From: JACVRM01 sp963809765
Lineage (GTDB): Bacteria > Actinomycetota > Thermoleophilia > Gaiellales > Gaiellaceae
Length of the DNA: 64,000 nt
Assembly (NCBI GenBank): GCA_963809765.1
Contig: CAWEKT010000001.1
Coordinates: 558,001-622,000, forward strand
Direction: 5' to 3'
The notes beneath the pieces are model-generated. The model saw only the letters and a program-made list of their open reading frames with translations. It ran no database searches and had not been told where the DNA came from. The first letter of the stretch is position 1. Each line of letters opens with the position of its first letter. Positions 29,305 to 36,678 of this stretch are shown here, piece after piece. The translations under genes were made by a program, and so were the position numbers.

Positions 29305-30062
29305 TTGAGCTCGTTCGCGCCTCCGTCGTCGTGCCGGCAGGCGAGGCAGAGGCCGTCGTTGCGACCCTGCTGGAGCTGGTCCCGGCCGGCCACGAGCTGG
29401 CGGAGCACGGAGAGACGGTTGAGCTCGCCGTCTACGTCGAGCCGCTCGAGCTGCCCGCGCTACGGCGGGCGTTGCCGGAACTTGCCGGCAGCCCGGTCGA
29501 TCCAGGGTGGGAGGACGCCTGGCGGCGCTTCCACCGGCCCGTCGTCGTCGGCTCGCTGTGGGTCGGGCCGCCCTGGGAGCAGCCTGCTGCCGGACTGGAG
29601 GCGATCGTCATCGACCCAGGTCGCGCGTTCGGCACCGGTGCCCACCCGACGACGCAGCTCTGCCTCGCACTGCTGCAGGACGTCGAGCGGGGCTCGCTCC
29701 TCGACGCCGGCTGTGGATCCGGCGTGCTCGCGATCGCGGCCACCCGCCTCGGGTTCGCGCCGGTGGTCGCGCTCGACGCCGACGGGGCGGCTGTCGACGT
29801 CGCCTGTGAGAACGCGGCCGCGAACGGCGTCCGCATCGAGGCACGCGTGGCAGACGTGACTGCAGGCGGTCTGCCCGAGGCGGACGTCGTCGTGGCGAAC
29901 ATCGACCTCGCGGCTGCCGAACGCCTGGCGGCAGGGGCTCGGGCAGGGCGCCTGATCACCTCCGGGTACCTCGAGAGCGACGTGCCGCGGTTCCCCGGCT
30001 GGCGCCGGCTCGAGCGTCGTCGCCAGGCCGGCTGGGCGGCCGATCTGCTCGAGCCGCAGTAG
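29304..30062 (+). CDS. prmA: Ribosomal protein L11 methyltransferase
   Basis: Methylates ribosomal protein L11. The SAM domain has PGRAFGTGAHPTTQLCLALL near residue 105 (family signature FGTG.H.TT) and LLDAGCGSGVLAIAATRLG (motif I), with ADVVVANIDLA giving the catalytic N-I/L-D/L motif. Only GTG 29331 is a standard start, giving 243 residues, but the preceding codons in frame (ATT GAG CTC GTT CGC...) encode IELVRASVVVP, the expected first beta strand of PrmA; an ATT start at 29304 overlapping the dnaJ stop, or a consensus error, would include it. I give the longer extent. Confidence 0.88.
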   Translation: MELVRASVVVPAGEAEAVVATLLELVPAGHELAEHGETVELAVYVEPLELPALRRALPELAGSPVDPGWEDAWRRFHRPVVVGSLWVGPPWEQPAAGLEAIVIDPGRAFGTGAHPTTQLCLALLQDVERGSLLDAGCGSGVLAIAATRLGFAPVVALDADGAAVDVACENAAANGVRIEARVADVTAGGLPEADVVVANIDLAAAERLAAGARAGRLITSGYLESDVPRFPGWRRLERRRQAGWAADLLEPQ

Positions 30063-30074
30063 CATCTCCGCGCT

Positions 30075-31271
30075 GTGGCGCGCTTCTCGGTCGCGTTTCT
30101 CGGGTGCAAGGTGTCGCACACCGACGCCCAGGCGCTCCGGGAGCGCCTCCTGGCCGACGGGCACGAGGAGACGGGCGGCCCAGGTGACGTCGCCGTAGTC
30201 AACACCTGCTGCGTGACGCACGAGGCCGTCCGCAAGTCGCGCAAGGCCGCGGCCCGCGCGGCCCGCACTCATGGACGCGTGTACGTCACGGGGTGCGGGG
30301 CGAACCTCAGCGGCGACGCTTTCGCCGGCCTGCCGGCGAACGTGGTTGTCGTCGCCCGGCCGAGCGAGGAGACACCCGCGGCCGTCGCAGGCGACGTCGG
30401 CGCGATCGCGTGCGTCCAGGCCGACAGCCGGCTCGATCGTGTGCGTGCCTTTCTGAAGATCCAGGACGGCTGCAGCTTCTCCTGCGGCTTCTGCGTCGTT
30501 CCGCTGGTGCGCGGCGCCTCTCGCAGCCGCTCCGCCGAGGCGGTCCTGGCCGAGGCCCGCCGGCGCCTCGCGCAGGGGCACCGCGAGCTGGTGCTGACGG
30601 GGATCAACCTGGGCTGCTACCGCGACCGAGCCACCGGTTACCGGCTGCCGCGCCTCGTGCGCGAGCTGGGCGCGCTTCCCGGGCTGGGACGCCTGCGGCT
30701 GTCGTCGATCGAGGTCAACCACGTCGACGACGAGCTCGTCGACGCCCTGCGGGACACGCCGGCGGTCGGCAAGCACCTGCACGTGCCCCTGCAGTCGGGC
30801 GACGATGACGTGCTGCGGGCCATGTCGCGCCGCTACCGAGCCTCGACGTTCCTGCGGCGGGCGGAGAAGCTCGCCGATTTCAACCTGACCACCGACGTGA
30901 TCGTCGGCTTCCCCGGCGAGGACGAGCGCGCGTTCGAGCACACGCTGCGAACGGTGCGCGAGGCCGGGGTGACGAAGGTGCACGTCTTCCCTTACTCGCC
31001 CCGGCCGGGCACGGCGACGGCGGCGACGGACACGGTGCCCGCGCCGGTCAAGCGCGAGCGCAGCGCGCGCCTGCGCGCCATCTCCGACGCCGCCTGCCGG
31101 GAGCGCTGGCGGACGAAGATCGGCGCGGACGATTTGGTGCTCGTCGACCGGCCCGGACGCGGCTACGGCGACGACTACTCGCCGTGGCTCGTGGCCGAGC
31201 GCACCCCGATCGGCGCGCTCGTGGCCGTGCGCGGTGCCGCGGTCACCGACCAGGGCGTTCTGGCGGCCTAG
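30075..31271 (+). CDS. mtaB: tRNA t6A37 methylthiotransferase MtaB
   Basis: Radical SAM enzyme that converts t6A to ms2t6A at position 37 of ANN-decoding tRNAs. 398 residues, intact, GTG start. N-terminal UPF0004 domain with three cluster cysteines (FLGCKVSHTDA, VNTCCVTHEA, VTGCGAN), central radical SAM motif DGCSFSCGFCVVPLVRG near residue 132 (CxxxCxxC), LVLTGINLGCY near 175, and HVPLQSGDDDVL near 237. The TRAM-like C-terminus is short. The order dnaJ-prmA-(rsmE)-mtaB is common; no rsmE gene is present between them here. Confidence 0.94.
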   Translation: MARFSVAFLGCKVSHTDAQALRERLLADGHEETGGPGDVAVVNTCCVTHEAVRKSRKAAARAARTHGRVYVTGCGANLSGDAFAGLPANVVVVARPSEETPAAVAGDVGAIACVQADSRLDRVRAFLKIQDGCSFSCGFCVVPLVRGASRSRSAEAVLAEARRRLAQGHRELVLTGINLGCYRDRATGYRLPRLVRELGALPGLGRLRLSSIEVNHVDDELVDALRDTPAVGKHLHVPLQSGDDDVLRAMSRRYRASTFLRRAEKLADFNLTTDVIVGFPGEDERAFEHTLRTVREAGVTKVHVFPYSPRPGTATAATDTVPAPVKRERSARLRAISDAACRERWRTKIGADDLVLVDRPGRGYGDDYSPWLVAERTPIGALVAVRGAAVTDQGVLAA

Positions 31272-31273
31272 AC

Positions 31274-31603
31274 GTGGCGGACGACTGCCTCTTCTGCCGG
31301 CTCGTCCGCGAGGGTGACCACGTCAATCGGGCGGACGGCTTCGTCGCGATTCGGGACATCGCGCCGCGGGCGGACGTCCACCTGCTCGTGCTGCCCGAGC
31401 GCCATGTGGACACCTTCCGGGAGGTCGAGCAGTTCCCCGCCGAGGAGGCCAGGGCGATGCTCGAGTTCGTCGCCGCCACGGCGCGCGAGGCGGGTCTGGA
31501 GGACTACCGCGTGGTCGTCAATGTCGGCCCCGGCGGCGGCCAGACCGTGTTCCACCTGCACTGGCACGTCCTAGGCGGGAAGATGAAGGGGATGCCCGCA
31601 TGA
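31274..31603 (+). CDS. HIT-family hydrolase
   Basis: Histidine-triad nucleotide-binding protein of the Hint group, 109 residues; such enzymes hydrolyse nucleoside phosphoramidates and aminoacyl adenylates. CLFCRLV at the N-terminus is the zinc-type CxxC of the Hint branch; HLLVLPERHVDTF near residue 36 and the triad motif VFHLHWHVLGG near 95 (HxHxHxx) are intact. GTG 31274 is 3 nt after the mtaB stop; the stop overlaps yqeY by 4 nt. Confidence 0.94.
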   Translation: MADDCLFCRLVREGDHVNRADGFVAIRDIAPRADVHLLVLPERHVDTFREVEQFPAEEARAMLEFVAATAREAGLEDYRVVVNVGPGGGQTVFHLHWHVLGGKMKGMPA

Positions 31604-32043
31604 CGCTGATCGGACGGATCGAGGATGAGCTGACGGAGGCGATGCGCGCCCGGGACACCGACCGGCGCGACGCGCTGCGGCTGATCCTGAGCAGTCTGCG
31701 CTCGGCGGAGAAGGACCTGATGCGCCCCTTGACCGAGGGCGAGGAGCTCCAGGTGCTGCAGCGTGAGCGCAAGAAGCGGATCGAGGCCGCAGAGGCGTTT
31801 CGCGCCGCCGGCAGGGACGACGCCGCCGACGCCGAGGAGGACGAGCTCGACGTGCTCGGCGAGTTCATGCCCGAGCCGCTCTCGGAGGAGGAGCTCGAGT
31901 CGATCATCGACGACGCGATCGCCGAGAACGGCGCCACGAGCATGCGCGACCTCGGCCGGGTGATGGCCGACGTCATGCCGCAGATCGCCGGGCGGGCGGA
32001 CGGCGGCGCCGTCAGCCAGCTCGTCCGCGAGAAGCTCGCCTAG
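31600..32043 (+). CDS. yqeY: GatB/YqeY domain protein
   Basis: 147-residue, helix-rich protein related to the C-terminal tRNA-binding tail of GatB. LIGRIEDELTEAMRARDTDR at the start and LGEFMPEPLSEEELESIIDD plus SMRDLGRVMADVMPQIAGRA near 95-130 match the family throughout. It may act in tRNA or amidotransferase metabolism; the exact role of free-standing YqeY is not settled. ATG overlaps the HIT gene stop. The 48-nt repeat element lies 65 nt downstream, oriented against it. Confidence 0.93.
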   Translation: MTLIGRIEDELTEAMRARDTDRRDALRLILSSLRSAEKDLMRPLTEGEELQVLQRERKKRIEAAEAFRAAGRDDAADAEEDELDVLGEFMPEPLSEEELESIIDDAIAENGATSMRDLGRVMADVMPQIAGRADGGAVSQLVREKLA

Positions 32044-32108
32044 ATCAACGCGTCTCGAGCGCCCCGCCCGGACGCAGGCGGCAGGCCTTGCTCGGACATG
32101 GCCGCTGC

Positions 32109-32156
32109 GGACAGGTGCGCGCAGGTGCCCGTGTCCTCCTCCCCGCTGCGAGCGTA
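32109..32156 (-). repeat. 48-nt intergenic element, copy A
   Basis: Read on the minus strand, it begins TACGCTCGCAGCGGGGAGGA and ends in a hairpin (GGACA..GG..GCAC-CTGC-GCGC..CC..TGTCC). 47 of 48 positions match copy B at 35605-35652, which is in plus orientation. TACGCT resembles the -10 boxes of this genome, so a transcript directed toward yqeY (antisense) could start about 7 nt further on. Downstream on that strand a 19-codon ATG frame ends at the yqeY stop. Confidence 0.75.
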
Positions 32157-32233
32157 GCCCGGTGGAACGCACGGGTCCGTGACGGCTTCGCGCCGGCTCT
32201 GTGTCGGCGGAGGGCGCGCCTAGACTCCGTCCG

Positions 32234-33193
32234 GTGCGGGAGGTGCTGTCCGTCTCGAACGACGTCGCCGCCGAGCTGGCGAGCGTCGGCGACGGCGTGC
32301 TCGGCGCGCTCCGCGACCGGCTGCGCTGCACGATCATGCTGCGCGGCAACCGGCTGACCCTCGAGGGCGACGAGGAGGGCATCGCTGAGGCGCGCACGGT
32401 GCTGGACGAGCTCGTCGAGCTGGTCGAGACGGGCCACGAGCTCGGCCCGGGCACCGTCGACGCAGTGCTCGGCGTGCTCGAGCGCGGCGCCGACGTCCGC
32501 GAGGTCTTCGAGGACGTCGTCTGGCGGCACCGTGGCAAGAAGATCGCGCCGAAGACCGTCACGCAGAAGGAGTACGTGGACGCGATCCGCCGCGACACGA
32601 TCACGTTCGGGATCGGGCCGGCGGGGACCGGCAAGACCTACCTCGCCATGGCGCTCGCCGTGGCCGCGCTGTCGGAGCGGGACGTCGGTCGCATCATCCT
32701 CACGCGCCCTGCGGTCGAAGCCGGCGAGCGGCTCGGCTTCCTCCCGGGGGACATGCTGGCCAAGGTCGATCCCTACCTGCGGCCGCTGTTCGACGCGCTC
32801 TACGACATGCTCGACGCCGACAAGCTGGCCGGCTACATGGAGCGCGGGACGATCGAGGTGGCGCCGCTGGCATTCATGCGGGGCCGGACCCTGAACGACT
32901 CGTTCATCATCCTCGACGAGGCGCAGAACACGAGCCCGGAGCAGATGCAGATGTTCCTCACGCGTCTCGGGTTCGGCTCCAAGGTCGTCGTCACCGGCGA
33001 CGTCACCCAGGTCGACCTGCCGCGCGAGCAGGCGTCCGGGCTGATCCACGTCGGCGACATCCTGGGCTCGGTGGACGGCATCTCCTTCGTCACATTCACC
33101 CACAAGGACGTCGTCCGGCACAAGCTCGTCCAGCGCATCGTGGAGGCCTACAAGCACCACACCGAGGAGACGGGCACAGGGCGGAACCGCTAG
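32234..33193 (+). CDS. phoH: PhoH-like ATPase
   Basis: Cytoplasmic P-loop ATPase of the PhoH family, implicated in RNA metabolism/ribosome maturation together with YbeY. 319 residues from GTG 32234, which follows TAGACT (32221-32226) by 7 nt. N-terminal KH-like region residues 1-90; Walker A GIGPAGTGKTYLAMALA near 129; Walker B SFIILDEAQNTSPEQMQMFL near 223; FGSKVVVTGDVTQVDLP near 250. Overlaps ybeY by one base, the standard phoH-ybeY pair. Confidence 0.95.
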   Translation: MREVLSVSNDVAAELASVGDGVLGALRDRLRCTIMLRGNRLTLEGDEEGIAEARTVLDELVELVETGHELGPGTVDAVLGVLERGADVREVFEDVVWRHRGKKIAPKTVTQKEYVDAIRRDTITFGIGPAGTGKTYLAMALAVAALSERDVGRIILTRPAVEAGERLGFLPGDMLAKVDPYLRPLFDALYDMLDADKLAGYMERGTIEVAPLAFMRGRTLNDSFIILDEAQNTSPEQMQMFLTRLGFGSKVVVTGDVTQVDLPREQASGLIHVGDILGSVDGISFVTFTHKDVVRHKLVQRIVEAYKHHTEETGTGRNR

Positions 33194-33594
33194 TGGCGAT
33201 GGCCGGCGTCCTCGTCGAGGTCGAGAACGACACCGAGGTTGCCGTGCCGGACGGCGAGGTGCGGGAGCTCGCCGCCCGCGTGCTGGAGGGGGAAGGGATC
33301 GCCGCGGCGGAGCTCGGCGTCCAGTTCGTCGAGGCCGAGCGGATGCGGGCGCTCAAGGCCGAGCACCTCGGCATCGACGAGGTCACCGACGTGCTCTCGT
33401 TTCCGATCGACGGGCGCGACGAGCTCGGCGAGGGGCTCCCGCGTCAGCTCGGCGACGTCGTCCTCTGCCCCGCCGTCGTGGGCGAGGCCTGGAGGCGGCC
33501 GCTCGTGCACGGGCTCCTCCACCTGCTCGGCTACGACCACGGCACCGAGATGGAGCGCCGCGAGGCGGCGTACGCGGGCGAGGATCTGGCGTGA
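33193..33594 (+). CDS. ybeY: Endoribonuclease YbeY
   Basis: Metal-dependent RNase for 16S rRNA 3'-end maturation and ribosome quality control. 133 residues; zinc motif HGLLHLLGYDHGTEME near residue 112 (HGxLHLxGYDH) is complete, and DVLSFPIDGRDELG near 63 is the family motif. GTG start; stop overlaps the next gene ATG by 4 nt. Confidence 0.95.
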   Translation: MAMAGVLVEVENDTEVAVPDGEVRELAARVLEGEGIAAAELGVQFVEAERMRALKAEHLGIDEVTDVLSFPIDGRDELGEGLPRQLGDVVLCPAVVGEAWRRPLVHGLLHLLGYDHGTEMERREAAYAGEDLA

Positions 33595-34313
33595 CGGTCA
33601 GCCGCCGGGCGCCCTCGCTGCTGCACAGCTTCAACAACGCCTTCGAGGGCGTCATCCACGTGCTGCGCACGCAGCGGAACATGCGGATCCACTTCACGGC
33701 GGCGGCCGCGGTGCTCATCGCGGCACTCGCCACGGGCGTGGACCGGCTCGAGCTCGTGGCGCTGCTCCTGGCGATCGCGTTCGTGCTGATCGCCGAGATG
33801 ATCAACACGGCGGTGGAGGCGGCGATCGACGTGGCGACCACGGCGTTCGACCCGCTGGCCAAGCTCGCGAAGGACATCGCCGCGGGCGCCGTGCTGATCG
33901 CGACGATCAACGCGATCGCGGTCGGGTACCTCGTGTTCTCGGAGCGGTTCACCAACCGCTCGTCGCGCCTGATCGACCGCCTGCGTGACGCGCCGGCCGA
34001 GCTGACGCTCGTCGCGCTCGTCCTGATCGTCATCGCAGTGATCGCGACGAAGGCCTACACCGGCCGCGGCACGCCGCTGCGCGGCGGCCTGCCGTCCGGC
34101 CACGCCGCGGTCGCGTTCGGCGCCTGGATGGCGATCACCCAGGTCGTCGGCGACTCGCGGCACTGGTTCCTCGTCTCGAGCCTGGCGTTCATCATGGCGG
34201 TGCTCGTGGCGCAGACCAGGGTCGAGTCCGGAGTCCACTCGCTGCTCGAGGTGACCTACGGTGGCATCCTCGGGGCATTGCTGACGCTCGTGCTCTTCCA
34301 GGCCTTCGGATGA
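33591..34313 (+). CDS. Diacylglycerol/undecaprenol kinase fused to a PAP2 phosphatase domain
   Basis: Two membrane enzymes in 240 residues. Residues 1-115 are DgkA-like: SFNNAFEGVIHVLRTQRNMR, then the signature AEMINTAVEAAIDVATTAFD with the catalytic glutamate, and KDIAAGAVLIATINAIAVGY. Residues 130-240 are PAP2-like: LRGGLPSGHAAVAFGAW (motif PSGHAA) and TRVESGVHSLLEVTYGG (the SRxxxxxHxxxD-type motif, with E-V in place of D). In gram-positives DgkA homologues phosphorylate undecaprenol and PAP2 enzymes dephosphorylate its pyrophosphate, so a carrier-lipid salvage role next to murJ/era-type housekeeping genes is plausible. ATGA overlap on both sides. Confidence 0.9.
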   Translation: MTVSRRAPSLLHSFNNAFEGVIHVLRTQRNMRIHFTAAAAVLIAALATGVDRLELVALLLAIAFVLIAEMINTAVEAAIDVATTAFDPLAKLAKDIAAGAVLIATINAIAVGYLVFSERFTNRSSRLIDRLRDAPAELTLVALVLIVIAVIATKAYTGRGTPLRGGLPSGHAAVAFGAWMAITQVVGDSRHWFLVSSLAFIMAVLVAQTRVESGVHSLLEVTYGGILGALLTLVLFQAFG

Positions 34314-34678
34314 CCGACGAAATCGACCTGCTTGCTGCTGCGGACGCGGCCGCAGCGCTCGCGTACGCGCCCTACTCGAAGTTCGACGTCGGCGCCGCGG
34401 TGCGAACGCGCGACGGGCTTGTGCTCACCGGCGTCAACGTCGAGAACGCCGCCTATCCGCTCGGGATCTGCGCCGAGCGGGCGGCCATCGCGCGAGCCGT
34501 CGGGGAGGGCTGCCGCCCGGGCGACCTGGAGGCGATCGCGATCACGGCCTCGCCGTGCGGCGGCTGCCGCCAGTGGCTCCACGAGTTCCGCATCCCGGCC
34601 GTCACCTACCGCCGGGCCGGCGGCGAGGTCGTCACCGTCACCCCGGCCGAGCTGCTGCCCGACACGTTCGAGCTGTGA
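34310..34678 (+). CDS. cdd: Cytidine deaminase
   Basis: Deaminates cytidine/deoxycytidine for pyrimidine salvage. 122 residues, homotetramer type. LAYAPYSKFDVGAAVRTRDG near residue 16, the catalytic zinc motif ICAERAAIARA near 53 (C-A-E) and ASPCGGCRQWLHEF near 82 (PCxxC) are complete. Overlaps both the kinase gene and era by 4 nt. Confidence 0.96.
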   Translation: MTDEIDLLAAADAAAALAYAPYSKFDVGAAVRTRDGLVLTGVNVENAAYPLGICAERAAIARAVGEGCRPGDLEAIAITASPCGGCRQWLHEFRIPAVTYRRAGGEVVTVTPAELLPDTFEL

Positions 34679-35536
34679 GGAGCGGCTTCATCTCGGTCGC
34701 CGGCCGTCCCAACGTCGGCAAGTCCACGCTGGTCAACGCGCTCTGCGGCGGCAAGGTCGCCATCGTCTCGGACAAGCCGCAGACGACGCGGCGGCGGATC
34801 TTCGGCATCGTCAACGGCCCCGACTGGCAGCTCGTGCTCGCCGACCTGCCCGGGTTCCAGCGGCCGAGGGATCCGCTCACCGAGCACATGCAGCGCACGG
34901 TGGACGCGTCCTTCGAGGACGTGGACGGCGTGCTGCTCGTGCTCGACGCCCGCGACCGTATCGGGGCGGGTGACCGCTTCGTCGCCTCGCGGGTCTTCGA
35001 GCTCGGCGTCCCCGTCGTGATCGCGCTCAACAAGGTCGACCGGCTCAAGCCGGGTCACATCGCATCGCAGATGGCCGTGGGCGCGAGGCTCGGTGAGTTC
35101 CACGCGCTGCATCCGGTCAGCGCCAAGACCGGCGACGGCGTGGGCGAGCTGCGCGACGAGCTCGTGGCGCTGCTGCCCGAGGGGCCGGCGTACTTCCCCG
35201 CCGAGCAGCGCACCGACCTGCCGGAGGAGGTGCAGATCGCCGAGCTGGTCAGGGAGAAGGCGCTCCAGCTCACCCGCGACGAGGTTCCGCACGCCGTCAC
35301 CGCCGAGGTCGAGGAGCTCGACGAGAAGATGGCGCGGGTGCGTGATCTACGTCGAGACCGAGTCCCAGAAGGGGATCCTGATCGGCAAGGGCGGCACGAT
35401 GATCCGCGACATCGGCACCAGGGCGCGCCCGGAGGTCGAGCATCTGCTCGGCCACCCGGTCTTCCTCGAGCTCCAGGTGAAGGTGCGGCCGAAGTGGCGC
35501 CGGGACGAGCGCATGCTCGAGCGGCTCGGCATCTGA
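34675..35536 (+). CDS. era: GTPase Era (frameshifted)
   Basis: 30S assembly GTPase with a C-terminal KH domain. G1 VAGRPNVGKSTLVNALCG near residue 8, G2 SDKPQTTRRRIFGI, G3 LADLPGFQRPRDPL, G4 ALNKVDRLKPGH near 120, SAKTGDGVGEL near 150. After MARV a +1 shift near 35340 moves to VIYVETESQKGILIGKGGTM, the KH motif, ending ERLGI. Repaired length about 287, typical. GTG overlaps the cdd stop. Probably a consensus error because Era is essential. Confidence 0.94.
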
Positions 35537-35604
35537 CCCGACGGCAGTTCGCGCGCGCACACCAACGACACGAACACGGCACAGACACGTGCGCCGCCCG
35601 TCGA

Positions 35605-35652
35605 TACGCTCGCAGCGGGGAGGAGGACACGGGCACCTGCGTGCACCTGTCC
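35605..35652 (+). repeat. 48-nt intergenic element, copy B
   Basis: Plus-strand copy between era and deoC, one mismatch from copy A (32109-32156, minus). It starts with TACGCT (35605-35610), has GGGGAGGAGGA, and ends in a hairpin GGACA-GG-GCAC-CTGC-GTGC-CC-TGTCC. The single difference (T here, C in copy A) improves a pair in the upper stem. A second hairpin CTGTCC/GGACAG (35647-35663) follows directly. The remaining 200 nt between era and deoC hold nothing else except the deoC -10 box TACACT at 35727-35732. Confidence 0.75.
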
Positions 35653-35738
35653 CGAACGGACAGGGCAGGCGCCGGAGGGGGCTCGCCGACACGCCTGCGC
35701 AGCGCGGTCGGAGCAAGGGAGGGGGATACACTCGATCC

Positions 35739-36678
35739 GTGGCGCAAGCGCCCGCACTTCCGGGCGGTTTCGAGCTTCCGCTCGAGCCGCGGCTACCGCG
35801 CGTCGGCTCGATCGACGCGGTCGCGCTGGAGGAGCGTGCGGCCTCGCTCGCCAAGCGCTCGATCAAGCGCGAGTCGAAGCTGCTCGCGCTCGACCTGGCG
35901 ATCCGCACCATGGACCTCACCACCCTGGAGGGCGCCGACACGCACGGCAAGGTGACGGCGCTCGCGACCAAGGCGCTGCGGCCCGACCCGGCCGACGCGA
36001 GCATTCCGTCGGTCGCGGCGCTCTGCGTCTACCCGAGCCTCGTGCCGACCGCCGTCGAGCGGCTGCGCGGGTCGTCGGTCGCGGTCGCCTCCGTCGCCAC
36101 CGCCTTCCCGTCCGGGCAGGCGCCGCTCGACGTGAAGCTCGCCGACACGCGCTTCGCGGTCGAGCAGGGCGCCGACGAGATCGACATGGTCATCGACCGC
36201 GGCGCGTTCCTCGCCGGCCGCTACGCCAAGGTCTACGACGAGGTCGTGCGCGTCAAGGAGGCATGCGGGCGCGCTCCACCTGAAGGTGATCCTCGAGACG
36301 GGCGAGCTCGGCACGTACGACAACGTGCGCCGGGCGGCGCTGCTCGCGATCGCCGGCGGCGCCGACTTCGTCAAGACCTCGACCGGGAAGATCTCGCCGG
36401 CCGCGACGCTGCCCGTCACACTCGCGCTCCTCGAGGCGGTGCGAGACGTGCACGACGAGACCGGCCGCCGCGTCGGCGTCAAGGCGGCAGGCGGCATCCG
36501 CACCTCGAAGCAGGCTGTGCAGTACCTGGTGCTCGTGCACGAGACGTGCGGTCCCGACTGGCTGACGCCGGACCTCTTCCGGCTCGGCGCCTCGACGCTC
36601 CTCAACGACGTGCTCCTGCAGATCCGCAAGGAGAAGACCGGCCGCTACCAGAGCCCGACCTACTTCACCGTTGACTGA
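35739..36678 (+). CDS. deoC: Deoxyribose-phosphate aldolase (frameshifted)
   Basis: Splits 2-deoxyribose-5-phosphate into glyceraldehyde-3-phosphate and acetaldehyde. GTG 35739 follows TACACT by 6 nt. TIM barrel: AIRTMDLTTLEGADTHGKVT near residue 50, VASVATAFPSGQAPLDVKLA near 120, EIDMVIDRGAFLAGRY near 148 (Asp), then after a +1 shift near 36268 LKVILETGELGTYDNVRRAA, DFVKTSTGKISPAAT with the Schiff-base lysine, and VGVKAAGGIRTSKQAVQYLV. About 312 residues, the longer form with an N-terminal extension. The following aldehyde dehydrogenase would remove acetaldehyde. Confidence 0.93.
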
